A stretch of 36,418 nt of DNA from Burkholderiales bacterium (GCA_016200845.1 JACQDW010000076.1:1-36418); one strand, 5' to 3'. Positions 26,802 through 35,959 are shown, counted from the first letter of the stretch. Made by a program: numbers and translations. The notes: generated by a model from the sequence alone, not told the origin.

Positions 26802-27479
26802 ATGAGACAGCTTTTACTCGATTTAGACAGCGTCAAACCGCCTTCACTCGACACCTTTGTGGTGGGGCAAAACGCCGAACTAGCACAAATCCTGTGTTTA
26901 TTTTCTGAGCGCACACCTAGTCAATATGGTGAACGCTCGGTGTATCTGTGGGGCGAGGCAGGCGCGGGCAAAACCCATTTGCTACATGCGCTGGCGCAGC
27001 TTCCACATAGCCGTTACATCAGCTTTGATGCCCCTGAAGAGCATTTTTGCTTTAGTCCCGAAGTGGATCTCTATCTGCTCGACGATTGTGAGCAATTGGC
27101 TCCAGCGGCGCAGATAGATGCCTTTGCTCTATTCAATGAGGCGCGCGCCAACGGTGCTTTTTTTGTCGCTGCTGGCAATCATCCGCCCATGATTCTGAAT
27201 TTGCGCGATGACTTGCGCACCCGACTCGGCTGGGGCTTGATTTATCAAGTCATAGGCTTAAGCGATGAAGACAAAATAGACGCCTTAGAACGTGCCGCGC
27301 AGGCACAGGGAATCGGACTGGCACAAGGCGTTCTAGCGTATCTGATCACCCACTATCGACGCGACATGCGCTCACTAAGCGCGATGCTGGGAGAATTAGA
27401 TCACTACTCACTGGAAACAAAACGTCCTATCACCCTGCCGTTGCTAAGAGAGCTGTTGCAACGTAGCCCGGTAGAATGA
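26802..27479 (+). CDS. hda: DnaA regulatory inactivator Hda
   Basis: Hda, with the sliding clamp, stimulates ATP hydrolysis by DnaA to prevent re-initiation of replication. 225 residues. The N-terminal QLLLDL motif fits clamp binding. A DnaA-like AAA+ core follows: VVGQNAELAQIL, Walker A GEAGAGKTHLL, Walker B LYLLDDCEQL, sensor 1 ffVAAGNHPP, the DLRTRLGWG arginine-finger region and a sensor 2-like YRRDMRSLSAML. The start is ATG 26802. It lies 26 bases after the PerM gene, the order seen in many betaproteobacteria. Confidence 0.95.
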   Translation: MRQLLLDLDSVKPPSLDTFVVGQNAELAQILCLFSERTPSQYGERSVYLWGEAGAGKTHLLHALAQLPHSRYISFDAPEEHFCFSPEVDLYLLDDCEQLAPAAQIDAFALFNEARANGAFFVAAGNHPPMILNLRDDLRTRLGWGLIYQVIGLSDEDKIDALERAAQAQGIGLAQGVLAYLITHYRRDMRSLSAMLGELDHYSLETKRPITLPLLRELLQRSPVE

Positions 27480-27515
27480 TTTCCTCCTCAACATCTCTGA
27501 AATTACGCTTAATTT

Positions 27516-28196
27516 ATGTCTGACATTGCTCTATTTGACCTCGACCACACGCTGATCCCGATTGATTCCGACTATGAATGGGGACAGTTTTTATGTCGCA
27601 TCGGTGCCGTCGATGCCGAGGAATTTGGTCGCCGCAATGCCGACTTTTTTGCACAATATCAGGCTGGCACGCTCGATCCTGTGGAATATCTGGAATTTGC
27701 ATTAGGAACCCTGGCGCAATTTCCTAGCGCACAGTTGCACGACTACCATGCGCAATTTATGGACGAAGTAATTCGTCCAGCTCTCCTACCTGCTGCTCAC
27801 GACCTGCTCCTGCGCCACCGTGATCAGGGCGACTTACTTGCCATCATTACTGCCACCAATCGCTTCGTCACCGCCCCTATTGCCACCGCTCTGGGCGTTG
27901 AACATTTGCTGGCAGCTGAGCCTGAACGTGACGCACAAGGCACACTGACAGGAAAATTACTTGGTCTACCAAGCTCTGGCGCGGGTAAAATTACTCACTT
28001 GAACAATTGGCTAGCACAACAAGGAAAACAATTAAGCGATTTTCCCAAGAGTTACTTTTATAGCGACTCACAAAATGATATTCCTTTGCTGTCGATCGTG
28101 AGTCACCCTGTCGCCACCAATCCGAATCAACTATTACAAGCCCACGCGCAAGCACATGGCTGGCCGACCTTACACTTATTTGAACGTAATGATTAA
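27516..28196 (+). CDS. HAD-superfamily subfamily IB phosphatase
   Basis: 226 residues of the SerB-like HAD-IB hydrolase type. Motif I is FDLDHTL (nucleophile D8, acid D10), motif II the T in IITATNR, motif III the K in AGKITHL, and motif IV the acidic YSDSQNDIPLL. A helical cap lies between motifs I and II. The family removes phosphate from small molecules such as phosphoserine or histidinol phosphate; the substrate here is not identified. The gene overlaps pcnB by 8 bases at ATG 28189 and follows hda closely, so it is part of the same transcript. Confidence 0.88.
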   Translation: MSDIALFDLDHTLIPIDSDYEWGQFLCRIGAVDAEEFGRRNADFFAQYQAGTLDPVEYLEFALGTLAQFPSAQLHDYHAQFMDEVIRPALLPAAHDLLLRHRDQGDLLAIITATNRFVTAPIATALGVEHLLAAEPERDAQGTLTGKLLGLPSSGAGKITHLNNWLAQQGKQLSDFPKSYFYSDSQNDIPLLSIVSHPVATNPNQLLQAHAQAHGWPTLHLFERND

Positions 28197-29565
28197 GAAA
28201 TTTATCCGTAAAATCCTGGGCGTCAACAACAAAGACGCTGCGGCGACTAAAAACAAGCCCAAAGTCCTGGCCGCGAAAGAGCATGGCATCGACCCCAAGC
28301 TGGTCTCCAACAATGCCATCCGTGTCACCCAGACTTTGCAAGAGAACGGCTACAAGGCTTTCATCGTTGGTGGTGCCGTGCGTGATTTACTGCTGGGTGT
28401 CAAACCCAAAGATTTTGACGTCGCCACCAATGCCACGCCCGAACAAGTCAAACGTTTATTCCGCCGTGCTTTCCTGATCGGCCGTCGTTTTCAAATCGTG
28501 CACGTGATGTTTGGGCAAGACCTGATCGAAGTCACCACCTTCCGTGGCGCTGCTAAAAACGATGCCCCCAAAGATGAACATGGACGTGTGCTGCGCGACA
28601 ACACCTTCGGCGAACAACATGAAGATGCCGTCCGCCGCGACTTCACCATCAATGCCATGTATTACGATCCGGCCAGCCAGACCGTGCTCGACTATCACGG
28701 CGGCATTGCTGATATCCGCAAAAAAGTCTTACGCGTTATCGGCGTACCTGAGCAGCGCTATCGCGAAGACCCGGTACGCATGTTACGCGTGGTGCGCTTT
28801 GCCGCCAAACTGCAATTTTCCATCGACGCCGATACCCGTGAGCCTATCAAAGTCATGGCTCCCCTCATCAACAATGTCCCCAGCGCGCGCGTGTTTGATG
28901 AAATGCTCAAGCTCTTGATGAGTGGTCAGGCGATGGCATGCTTACTGCAGTTACGCAAACAGGGATTGCATCACGGCCTCATGCCCTTACTCGACGTGGT
29001 ACTGGAACAGCCTATGGGCGAGCGCTTCGTCACGCTCGCTTTAGCCAACACCGATGAACGCGTTCAACAAGGCAAGACAGTCTCACCGGGCTTTTTATTC
29101 GCGTCCCTGCTCTGGCATCAGGTTTTAGAAAAATGGGAAGCCTACAAGACCGCAGGCGAACTGGCGATCCCCGCTCTGCATCTGGCTGCCGATGATGTGT
29201 TGTCGGCGCAAACCGAAGCGCTCGCCTTGCAACGCAAAATCGGCAGCGATATGCGCGACATCTGGGCCATGCAACCACGCTTTGAAAAACGCGTAGGCAA
29301 AGCACCCTACAAATTATTAGAGAACAATCGCCTGCGTGCGGGTTACGACTTCCTTTTATTGCGTTGCGCATCAGGTGAAATCGATAGCGAAATCGGTGAG
29401 TGGTGGACTAGCTTTATCGAAGGTGACGAGGCAGAACGCGCTTACCTGCTCACAGTCAAACCAAAAACCAAAAAATCTAACTCAACAGAAGCCGAAGCTG
29501 CGCCCGCAAAAAAACGCCGTCCGCGCCGCAGCCCAAATCGCAAAACAAAACCAGCAGCTGAATAA
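28189..29565 (+). CDS. pcnB: Poly(A) polymerase I
   Basis: PcnB adds 3' poly(A) tails that destabilise RNAs. About 458 residues. The nucleotidyltransferase core has IVGGAVRDLLLG and the metal-binding DFDVATNATPEQVKRLF, then GRRFQIVHV, DAVRRDFTINAMYYD and the RYREDPVRMLRVVRFAAKL helix typical of the family. The C-terminus is Lys/Arg-rich (KKRRPRRSPNRKTKPAAE), fitting RNA binding. The start is ATG 28189 (MIKKFIRKILG), the usual betaproteobacterial N-terminus; ATG 28156 is in frame but inside the HAD gene. The 8-base overlap suggests translational coupling. A tRNA CCA-adding enzyme is less likely because of the basic tail and leader segment. Confidence 0.94.
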   Translation: MIKKFIRKILGVNNKDAAATKNKPKVLAAKEHGIDPKLVSNNAIRVTQTLQENGYKAFIVGGAVRDLLLGVKPKDFDVATNATPEQVKRLFRRAFLIGRRFQIVHVMFGQDLIEVTTFRGAAKNDAPKDEHGRVLRDNTFGEQHEDAVRRDFTINAMYYDPASQTVLDYHGGIADIRKKVLRVIGVPEQRYREDPVRMLRVVRFAAKLQFSIDADTREPIKVMAPLINNVPSARVFDEMLKLLMSGQAMACLLQLRKQGLHHGLMPLLDVVLEQPMGERFVTLALANTDERVQQGKTVSPGFLFASLLWHQVLEKWEAYKTAGELAIPALHLAADDVLSAQTEALALQRKIGSDMRDIWAMQPRFEKRVGKAPYKLLENNRLRAGYDFLLLRCASGEIDSEIGEWWTSFIEGDEAERAYLLTVKPKTKKSNSTEAEAAPAKKRRPRRSPNRKTKPAAE

Positions 29566-29568
29566 GTC

Positions 29569-30048
29569 ATGACGACCACAGCTTATATCGGCATCGGTGC
29601 GAATCTGGGAGAGGCGCGTAAGACGGTTGATTATGCGATAGCGCGTCTGGCGCAATTGCCACAAACGCGCTTGGTGCAATCGTCCTCGCTGTTTCTCACC
29701 GCCCCTATCGATTCCAGTGGTGACGATTACATCAACGCCGTCGCCGAATTGACGACCGAGCTTGATGCCCTCAGTTTGCTTGACCACTTACAAGCCTTAG
29801 AACTGGCTTGTGGACGCGAACGCCCTTATCGCAATGCGCCGCGCACTCTGGATTTAGATATTCTGTTATTCGGCAACGCCGAGATTAACAGCGAACGCCT
29901 GATTGTGCCCCATCCACGCATGTGCGAACGTGCCTTTGTCATGATCCCGCTCTTGCAGCTCAACCCTGCCATCACCATCCCGGGCAAAGGAGCGGCGCAT
30001 CAGTACATTCCCTCCCTCGCCGGACAGGGCATACAGCAACTTGACTAG
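29569..30048 (+). CDS. folK: 2-amino-4-hydroxy-6-hydroxymethyldihydropteridine pyrophosphokinase
   Basis: FolK pyrophosphorylates 6-hydroxymethyl-dihydropterin in folate synthesis. 159 residues, normal. Present are YIGIGANLG at the N-terminus, the pterin-loop FLTAPID and DYINAVAELTT, the ATP/metal segment RERPYRNAPRTLDLDILLFG (acidic pair in DLD) and LIVPHPRMCERAFVMIPLL. The start is ATG 29569, three bases after the pcnB stop, so it belongs to the hda-HAD-pcnB-folK transcript. Confidence 0.97.
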   Translation: MTTTAYIGIGANLGEARKTVDYAIARLAQLPQTRLVQSSSLFLTAPIDSSGDDYINAVAELTTELDALSLLDHLQALELACGRERPYRNAPRTLDLDILLFGNAEINSERLIVPHPRMCERAFVMIPLLQLNPAITIPGKGAAHQYIPSLAGQGIQQLD

Positions 30049-30057
30049 GAAAACCAA

Positions 30058-30405
30058 GTGCAGATTCCCGTCATTTTACAAACCACGGCGCTCTTGATTT
30101 TATCCAACGTCTTCATGACGTTCGCATGGTATGGGCACCTCAAAAACCTCCACAACAAAGCGTGGTATATTGCCGCCATCGTCAGTTGGGGCATCGCCCT
30201 GTTTGAATACTTACTCCAGGTTCCGGCCAACCGGATCGGGTACACTCAGTACAGCTTGGCACAACTGAAGATTTTGCAGGAAGTGCTGACTCTCTTAGTG
30301 TTTGTACCGTTCTCTATGATTTACATGAACCAGCCTTTTAAACTCGATTATGTGTGGGCAGGTTTGTGTTTGGTCGGTGCGGTGTATTTTATATTTCGTA
30401 GTTAA
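30058..30405 (+). CDS. DUF486 family small membrane protein
   Basis: 115 residues with four hydrophobic segments ([66 protein letters not shown] and [18 protein letters not shown]). The family is DUF486/DMT-like and has no assigned function. The conserved VPANRIGY loop and the MTFAWYGHL helix end are visible. The start is GTG 30058 with AGGA seven bases upstream. It lies between folK and panB with short spacings, so it is probably co-transcribed. Confidence 0.9.
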   Translation: MQIPVILQTTALLILSNVFMTFAWYGHLKNLHNKAWYIAAIVSWGIALFEYLLQVPANRIGYTQYSLAQLKILQEVLTLLVFVPFSMIYMNQPFKLDYVWAGLCLVGAVYFIFRS

Positions 30406-30418
30406 AAGGAATCACATC

Positions 30419-31237
30419 ATGGCTGGCTACTTACAAGACTCAGATCGCAAAGCGGTCACCATCACCACGCTCAATACCTTACGTGAGCAAGGCGAAAAGA
30501 TCACCATGCTGACCTGCTACGACGCCAGCTTCGCCGCCATGATGGATAGATGCGGAGTTGAGGTCTTACTCGTCGGTGATTCGCTCGGCATGGTATGTCA
30601 GGGGCACAGCTCTACTCTGCCCGTCAGCAATGCCGACGTCGCTTACCACACCGCCTGCGTCGCCCGTGGCAATCAGAAGGCTTTCCTCATTGCGGATATG
30701 CCGTTTGGCAGTTATGCCACACCTGAGTCCGCTTTCAATCATGCGGTGCAATTAATCCAAGCTGGCGCGCAAATGGTCAAAGTCGAAGGCGGCACCTGGA
30801 TCGCTCCCATCATCCAATTCCTAACCGAGCGCGCCATTCCGGTCTGCGCTCACCTCGGCTTGACGCCGCAATCAGTGCATCAATTAGGCGGCTACAAAGT
30901 GCAGGGAAAAACCGACGCGGCAGCTGATCTACTCAAAAAAGAAGCGCAGCTCTTGCAAAGCGCTGGAGCTTCACTATTAGTCTTAGAAGCGATCCCAGCA
31001 CCGCTCGCCAAAGAAGTTACCGAGCTCTTGCACATTCCCACTATAGGCATAGGCGCAGGCCCTGATTGTTCGGGACAAGTGTTGGTGATGCACGATTTGC
31101 TCGGCGTTTTCCCCGGCCGCAAAGCGCGCTTCGTTAAAAACTTCATGGAAGGTCAAAGCAATATCGACGCCGCGATTCTCGCTTATGTGACCGCCGTCAA
31201 AGACCGCAGCTTCCCCGCGCCTGAACACTGTTTTTAA
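30419..31237 (+). CDS. panB: 3-methyl-2-oxobutanoate hydroxymethyltransferase
   Basis: PanB transfers a hydroxymethyl group from 5,10-methylene-THF to 2-oxoisovalerate to make ketopantoate, the first step to pantothenate. 272 residues. The family motifs [57 protein letters not shown] and the [23 protein letters not shown] segment are present, as is the catalytic Glu region LLVLEAIP. The start is ATG 30419, with AAGGA eight bases upstream; an ORF from 30350 would overlap the DUF486 gene. It is likely in one unit with the nitrilase downstream (8-base gap). panC is not in this window. The substrate is shared with leucine synthesis (leuA). Confidence 0.97.
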   Translation: MAGYLQDSDRKAVTITTLNTLREQGEKITMLTCYDASFAAMMDRCGVEVLLVGDSLGMVCQGHSSTLPVSNADVAYHTACVARGNQKAFLIADMPFGSYATPESAFNHAVQLIQAGAQMVKVEGGTWIAPIIQFLTERAIPVCAHLGLTPQSVHQLGGYKVQGKTDAAADLLKKEAQLLQSAGASLLVLEAIPAPLAKEVTELLHIPTIGIGAGPDCSGQVLVMHDLLGVFPGRKARFVKNFMEGQSNIDAAILAYVTAVKDRSFPAPEHCF

Positions 31238-31245
31238 AGCCCGCT

Positions 31246-32202
31246 ATGAAACCAGCAGACCAGATCACCATCGCCCTTGCGCAAATCGCTCCCGTCTGGC
31301 TAGACCGCATCGCGACTAGCCGCAAGATGATTGAATACGTAGTAGAGGCAGCCAGACAAGGTGCGCGGCTGGTCTGTTTTGGTGAAACCATCTTACCCGG
31401 CTATCCCTTCTGGCTAGATTTGACCGAAGGTTCACGCTTTAACGATGATATTCAAAAAGACTTGCACGCCCACTACGTTGAGCAAGCGGTCGATATTGAA
31501 GCTGGCGATTTGTCCGAGTTTTGCGCGGCTGCAAAAAACCATCGCATCGCCATCATCTTAGGCTGCCTGGAACGTCCCAAAGACCGCACTGGTTATAGCG
31601 TATATTGCTCCCGTGTGTACATCAACGACGATGGCAGCATAGGCTCGGTACATAGAAAACTTGTTCCGACTTACGAAGAAAGACTGACTTGGGCACCGGG
31701 CGACGGTCACGGCTTACGCACTCACGCCTTAGACAGCTTCACGGTCGGCAGCCTCAATTGCTGGGAAAACTGGATGCCACTATCGCGCGCCGCACTCTAT
31801 GCCCAGGGCGAAGACCTGCACGTCGGCATCTGGCCGGGCAATCTGCGCAACACAGAAGACCTGACACGCTTCATCGCCAAAGAAGGCCGCAGCTTTAGCG
31901 TCGCCGTCTCTGGCCTGATGCGCCGTCAAGATTTCCCCGCCAACACCCCGCATCTCGATCACATATTAGCGCGCTGCCCCGACATTCTCGCCAACGGCGG
32001 CTCCTGCATCGCCGCCCCCAACGGCGACTGGATCGTCACCCCAGTCATCGATCAGGAATGCCTGCTGCTAGCCACGCTAGACCGCAATCTGGTCAGGCGC
32101 GAACGCCAGAACTTCGACGTGACAGGACATTATTCGCGTCCTGATGTGACACGTTTGATCGTCAATCGTGAACGGCAGCATGTAGTGTCGTTTGAAGATT
32201 AG
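31246..32202 (+). CDS. Nitrilase-family carbon-nitrogen hydrolase
   Basis: 318 residues with the Glu-Lys-Cys triad: E47 in CFGETILPGYP, K138 in VHRKLVPTYEERLTW and C172 in LNCWENWMP. The C-W-E-N-W-M-P surroundings and the GETILPGYPFWLDL start are those of true nitrilases (branch 1), not of amidases. Such enzymes turn nitriles into carboxylic acids and ammonia in the cytoplasm; the substrate is not deducible. It starts at ATG 31246, eight bases after panB. A link to pantothenate synthesis is not known to me, and co-transcription may be incidental. Confidence 0.92.
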   Translation: MKPADQITIALAQIAPVWLDRIATSRKMIEYVVEAARQGARLVCFGETILPGYPFWLDLTEGSRFNDDIQKDLHAHYVEQAVDIEAGDLSEFCAAAKNHRIAIILGCLERPKDRTGYSVYCSRVYINDDGSIGSVHRKLVPTYEERLTWAPGDGHGLRTHALDSFTVGSLNCWENWMPLSRAALYAQGEDLHVGIWPGNLRNTEDLTRFIAKEGRSFSVAVSGLMRRQDFPANTPHLDHILARCPDILANGGSCIAAPNGDWIVTPVIDQECLLLATLDRNLVRRERQNFDVTGHYSRPDVTRLIVNRERQHVVSFED

Positions 32203-32339
32203 ACTTGTGCTGATTTCAGTCATTCACGACGACAAAAACATCAATATCTTTTCATTTATTCCGTGCAAACTTGATTCGTCCAGCAATTGGAGGAGACAAA
32301 CCGAGCTGGCGCATCAATTCAAAAAAAACGGAGAATGAA

Positions 32340-33158
32340 ATGAATAACTGGAAAAAACCACTTTATCTGCTGCTGTTACTCTTTTGCGTACATGCCGATG
32401 TCCATGCGCAAGCGGCTGCCTCAAGCTTTGGTTCACAAAACGTCACTGCGCCACCCAATTGGCTGTCACTGGATCGTACTTACTACAAAAAATATCTTGA
32501 TGCCAGCGGGGTTCCCATCGTTGCCAGCAGCACAGTCAGCGATGCGGCACTGAAGAAAATGAAATACATCGTCAATCGTATGCTGGAAAAAGACTGGTAC
32601 ACCCGTCAGGCTGTCGTCACCAATCTCAAGCGTGTATTGATTATTCCCAAAGATCAGGGCATGACCAGCTTGCCTGAGTATAAGAACTTCGATCAAACTT
32701 TTCCTATCCCCGGCTCAACCTGGAACGAAAGAGCGCAAGGCGTGGGCTGGACTACAGAAAACCCTTACGTCAGTTGTAGCGAAGCGGATCTCTTAAACTC
32801 TGGATACCCATCCGATCGCTATACCAACGAGTCCATCTGCATCCACGAATTCGCGCACACCGTCTTTGAGGCAGGCATTATGAAACGCGATAACAACGCC
32901 TATACGCGCGTGCTCAATCTTTACAATGATGCCTTACGTCGTGGTTACATCAATACGTCCATGTACGCTGGCGCGACAGTGCACGAATACTGGGCAGAAA
33001 GTGTACAGGCGTTCTTCAACTCAGCCAATTGCTATAGCCTGGCAACGACGCCAGTCTGCACGAATATGGCGCTTTACAGTCAGGATCTGAATATGTGGAG
33101 CGAAGTGGGTAAATGGTTTTATGCGCCTTACCAATTTACGCCACAGATGTACCCCTAA
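32340..33158 (+). CDS. Exported HExxH protein, putative zinc metallopeptidase
   Basis: 272 residues with a signal peptide (NWKKPLYLLLLLFCVHADVHAQA, probable cleavage after VHA). The zinc motif H-E-F-A-H is in SICIHEFAHTVFEAGI. About 55 residues later HEYWAESVQAFFN offers a third ligand (Glu of WAES), an arrangement like gluzincins. Preceding segments (NRMLEKDWYTRQAVVTNLKRVLIIPKDQGMTSLPEY) are consistent with the poorly studied conidiation-protein-like family seen in fungi and bacteria. Six or so Cys suggest disulphides in the exported protein. The start is ATG 32340, with GGAG at six bases. It is monocistronic, ended by the terminator at 33175. The substrate is unknown; protease activity is inferred from HExxH only. 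Confidence 0.78.
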   Translation: MNNWKKPLYLLLLLFCVHADVHAQAAASSFGSQNVTAPPNWLSLDRTYYKKYLDASGVPIVASSTVSDAALKKMKYIVNRMLEKDWYTRQAVVTNLKRVLIIPKDQGMTSLPEYKNFDQTFPIPGSTWNERAQGVGWTTENPYVSCSEADLLNSGYPSDRYTNESICIHEFAHTVFEAGIMKRDNNAYTRVLNLYNDALRRGYINTSMYAGATVHEYWAESVQAFFNSANCYSLATTPVCTNMALYSQDLNMWSEVGKWFYAPYQFTPQMYP

Positions 33159-33174
33159 AATTTCAACTAATAAC

Positions 33175-33215
33175 AAAAGCGCGTGCGGTACTCAACTGCA
33201 CGCGCTTTTTTATTT
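33175..33215 (+). terminator. Terminator after the HExxH protein gene
   Basis: A 12-bp stem (AAAAGCGCGTGC at 33175-33186, GCACGCGCTTTT at 33198-33209) is followed by UUUAUUUU. A-rich on the other side, so possibly bidirectional. Confidence 0.88.
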
Positions 33216-33354
33216 TCCAAAACAGCTTGTGCTGATTTCATGCGGAACACATTAAGACAGCCACATAGCCGCCAATATCGCGCTTCGATAAGATGAAATG
33301 AATCGAGTATTTAGTTTTTCCGATTCATTTACCTCACTCTCAAAGGAGCTTCAC

Positions 33355-34242
33355 ATGGACATCTCAGGTCTTATCGTCCCCGTTGTCACACCGTTCGACA
33401 CCCACAATCAGATTGACCTCGGCGCACTTGAGCAATTGTTAGAGCACTTTATTGCAGAAGGTGTGCAAGGCGTCGTGGCTTGCGGCACCACAGGCGAATA
33501 TTACGCGCTCAATGATAGCGAACGCTTGTTGGTCTTATCCAAGATCGCTGAAATCGCCAAAGGCAGAATGAAATTAGTCGCAGGCGTCAATGATCTTTCC
33601 ACACGTGGTGCGATCGCCAAAGCAAAACAAGCGGCTGAACTCGGTTATGAAGCCTTGATGATGGCACCTCCCGCCTATAGTTTGCCAAGTCAGGAAGAAA
33701 TCGTCGCGCACTATATCGAAGTCGCAGAAAATAGTCCGCTGCCCATCATCATGTACAACTTTCCGGCACGTGCTGGCGTCACGATAGAGCTCGAAACCGT
33801 TGCCCAACTCAGCCGCCATCCTAAGATCATCGCCATCAAAGAAAGCAGTGGCGACTTTAGTCGTGCCCTCGCTTTAATTCAGGCCGACTTACCGAATTTT
33901 GAAATCGTCTGTGGCTGCGACGATCAAGCTGCGGAATTTTTATTTTGGGGCGTCGATAGCTGGATTAGCGGCACAGCCAACGTCTTCCCCAAAGAACAAG
34001 TTGCCATGCTCGCGGCCGCACAACAGCAAAATTGGAAACTGGTCAAAACCCACATGAATGCAATGTATCCCAGTATCCGATCGATGGAATCAGAGGCCTA
34101 CAATTCAAAAGCAAAAATCGGATGTGAACGTCATGGCATTGCAGTCGGTGAAGTTCGGCAACCATTAAGACCCATCAGCAGCGAAAAAGCCCAAGAGTTC
34201 CGGCAATTACTCGCGCAATTTACCTCTCCTATTAAGGCTTAA
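33355..34242 (+). CDS. DapA/N-acetylneuraminate lyase-family protein
   Basis: 295 residues. A Class I aldolase-type TIM barrel with the Schiff-base lysine K162 in IAIKESSGD, Tyr Y134 in IMYNFPARAG, the T45-T46 pair in CGTTGEYYAL and R139 in the FPARAG segment, matching DapA numbering. The start is ATG 33355 with AAGGAG at six bases. Because it is followed one base later by an aldehyde dehydrogenase, I think of a catabolic dehydratase or deaminase (for example a ketodeoxysugar or hydroxyproline pathway). A biosynthetic DapA is less likely. No sugar dehydrogenase or transporter is in view to settle it. The GEYYAL (not GEFYLL/GESATL) sequence is a family variant. Confidence 0.85.
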   Translation: MDISGLIVPVVTPFDTHNQIDLGALEQLLEHFIAEGVQGVVACGTTGEYYALNDSERLLVLSKIAEIAKGRMKLVAGVNDLSTRGAIAKAKQAAELGYEALMMAPPAYSLPSQEEIVAHYIEVAENSPLPIIMYNFPARAGVTIELETVAQLSRHPKIIAIKESSGDFSRALALIQADLPNFEIVCGCDDQAAEFLFWGVDSWISGTANVFPKEQVAMLAAAQQQNWKLVKTHMNAMYPSIRSMESEAYNSKAKIGCERHGIAVGEVRQPLRPISSEKAQEFRQLLAQFTSPIKA

Positions 34243-34243
34243 T

Positions 34244-35734
34244 ATGGTCAAGCATCCAGCAATTAAACAAGTTTTCCAACAGGCCAAAGACGGTATGCTG
34301 TGGGCAGGCAACATCATTCCCACTCAGACCAATCCGGGCAAAACAATCCGCAATGTCACGCCTATCGACAACACCCGTATTGGTGATATTGAAGTTGGCA
34401 CGAAAGCGGATGTCGATGCTGCCGTCAACGCAGCACGATTAGATTTTGAAGCCGGAACCTGGTCTAAACGCGCTCCCGCTGAGCGCAAAAAAATCATGCT
34501 CGCCTGGGTCGATTTACTACAAGAGCATGCCGAAGAATTAGCTGCGCTCGATTGTATCGATGCGGGCAAACCGATCAGCGAATGCGTGAACACCGACATA
34601 CCCGCAACGATTTCCACCATCGCATGGTATGCCGAAGCCATCGATAAATGCTATGGCAAACTAGCGCCCACCGACGACAAGGCCTGCGGCATCATCTGCA
34701 AAGAAGCGATAGGCGTCGTCGGTGTCGTGCTGCCTTGGAATTTCCCGGCGCAGATGTTCGCGTGGAAAGTCGCGCCCGCACTGGCCTGCGGTAATTCAGT
34801 CATCGTCAAGCCCTCAGAATTAAGCTCCCTCAGTGCCTTTAAAATGGTCACACTAGCACATCAAGCTGGCATACCGGAAGCGGCACTCAGTCTGGTCACC
34901 GGACTCGGTGAAGAAGTCGGCGCAACGATAGGCTTACATCCCGATATCGATATGGTGTCGTTCACTGGTTCCAGCGAAGTCGGGCGTTTGTTTTTGCACT
35001 ATTCCGCCAATAGCAATCTCAAAGAAATCGTACTTGAATGCGGCGGAAAAAGCCCACAAATCGTGTTTGAAGATGCGCCCTTAGATGACATCATCAACGA
35101 CGTTTTGGCGGCAGCATTTTGGAACATGGGAGAGAACTGCAGTTGCGGTTCACGACTGTTGGTGCAGGCCAGCGTTAAAGATCAGCTCCTGAATAAACTC
35201 ATCGCCCGACTTCAAGTCGACTGGCAACCAGGCTTACCGACCGATCCCAAGGTGAAGATCGGTGCGCTGATTGAGCAAGCGCACTTTGAAAAAGTGTGTA
35301 GCTTCCTCAGCTCTGCACCAGAAGAAGGAGCCAAGCTAATCTATGGCGGCAAAGTGTATAGTGACATCGGCAGCGGTTGGTATATAGAACCGACCATCTT
35401 TGATGAAGTTAAACCCGACATGCGCTTATTTCAGGAAGAAGTATTCGGCCCCGTGTTAGCGGTGACGAGTTTTGACACCGAAGAACAAGCACTTGCCTTA
35501 GCCAATGACAGCCAATACGGTTTAGCCGCATCGCTCTACACCTTAGACATCAAACGCGCACATCGCATAGCACGTGGCTTACGAGCAGGCACGGTTTCCA
35601 TCAACGGCTTCTCCGAAGGCGATATCACAACGCCATTCGGTGGTTACAAGCTATCGGGATTTGGTGGTCGCGACAAAGGCTTAGAAGCCTTCGATCAATA
35701 TCAACAAACGAAGACGATCTGGACTGTTTACTAA
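34244..35734 (+). CDS. Aldehyde dehydrogenase, PuuC/KGSADH-like
   Basis: 496 residues. A NAD(P)-dependent aldehyde dehydrogenase with N166 in LPWNFPAQ, general base E265 in LECGGKSP, the nucleophilic C299 in NMGENCSCGSR, FTGSSEVG and the C-terminal EEVFGPVLAV and PFGGYKLSGFGGRDKG. The GENCS signature is common in gamma-glutamyl-gamma-aminobutyraldehyde dehydrogenases, but the DapA-like neighbour points to oxidising a semialdehyde made by that pathway, such as 2-oxoglutarate semialdehyde. It starts at ATG 34244, one base after the lyase stop. No regulator or transporter follows before the repeat at 35787. Confidence 0.9.
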   Translation: MVKHPAIKQVFQQAKDGMLWAGNIIPTQTNPGKTIRNVTPIDNTRIGDIEVGTKADVDAAVNAARLDFEAGTWSKRAPAERKKIMLAWVDLLQEHAEELAALDCIDAGKPISECVNTDIPATISTIAWYAEAIDKCYGKLAPTDDKACGIICKEAIGVVGVVLPWNFPAQMFAWKVAPALACGNSVIVKPSELSSLSAFKMVTLAHQAGIPEAALSLVTGLGEEVGATIGLHPDIDMVSFTGSSEVGRLFLHYSANSNLKEIVLECGGKSPQIVFEDAPLDDIINDVLAAAFWNMGENCSCGSRLLVQASVKDQLLNKLIARLQVDWQPGLPTDPKVKIGALIEQAHFEKVCSFLSSAPEEGAKLIYGGKVYSDIGSGWYIEPTIFDEVKPDMRLFQEEVFGPVLAVTSFDTEEQALALANDSQYGLAASLYTLDIKRAHRIARGLRAGTVSINGFSEGDITTPFGGYKLSGFGGRDKGLEAFDQYQQTKTIWTVY

Positions 35735-35786
35735 AGCCTATCCTGATTAGTTACTAAGCGCAGACAGATTCAAAATTCGGAGAATT

Positions 35787-35862
35787 CGTCATTCCCGCGA
35801 AGGCGGGAATCTAGTGACTTTCGCTGGTACGATACTGGATTCCCGCCTTCGCGGGAATGACG
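35787..35862. repeat. Inverted pair of ATTCCCGCGAAGGCGGGAAT repeats
   Basis: CGTCATTCCCGCGAAGGCGG at 35787-35806 and its inverted partner GATTCCCGCCTTCGCGGGAA at 35838-35857 (then TGACG) lie about 30 bp apart. Each arm is itself a palindrome around GCGAAGGC. This is a widespread proteobacterial extragenic repeat type. It sits after the aldehyde dehydrogenase. Confidence 0.8.
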
Positions 35863-35927
35863 CGAATTTGTTGAACGAAGTTTCATCTGAGGTTCGTAAC
35901 GAATCAGGAAGTCTATTGATCCAACGG

Positions 35928-35953
35928 GCGATGCCAGATTTGTCTGGCATCGC
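35928..35953. terminator. Perfect hairpin downstream of the partial minus-strand gene
   Basis: GCGATGCCAGA-TTTG-TCTGGCATCGC, an 11-bp perfect stem with a four-base loop, lies just past the stop of the unknown gene at 35960. There is no U-run on either strand, so it is at best a non-canonical terminator or an RNA 3'-end stabiliser. Confidence 0.4.
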
Positions 35954-35959
35954 TTGCCG

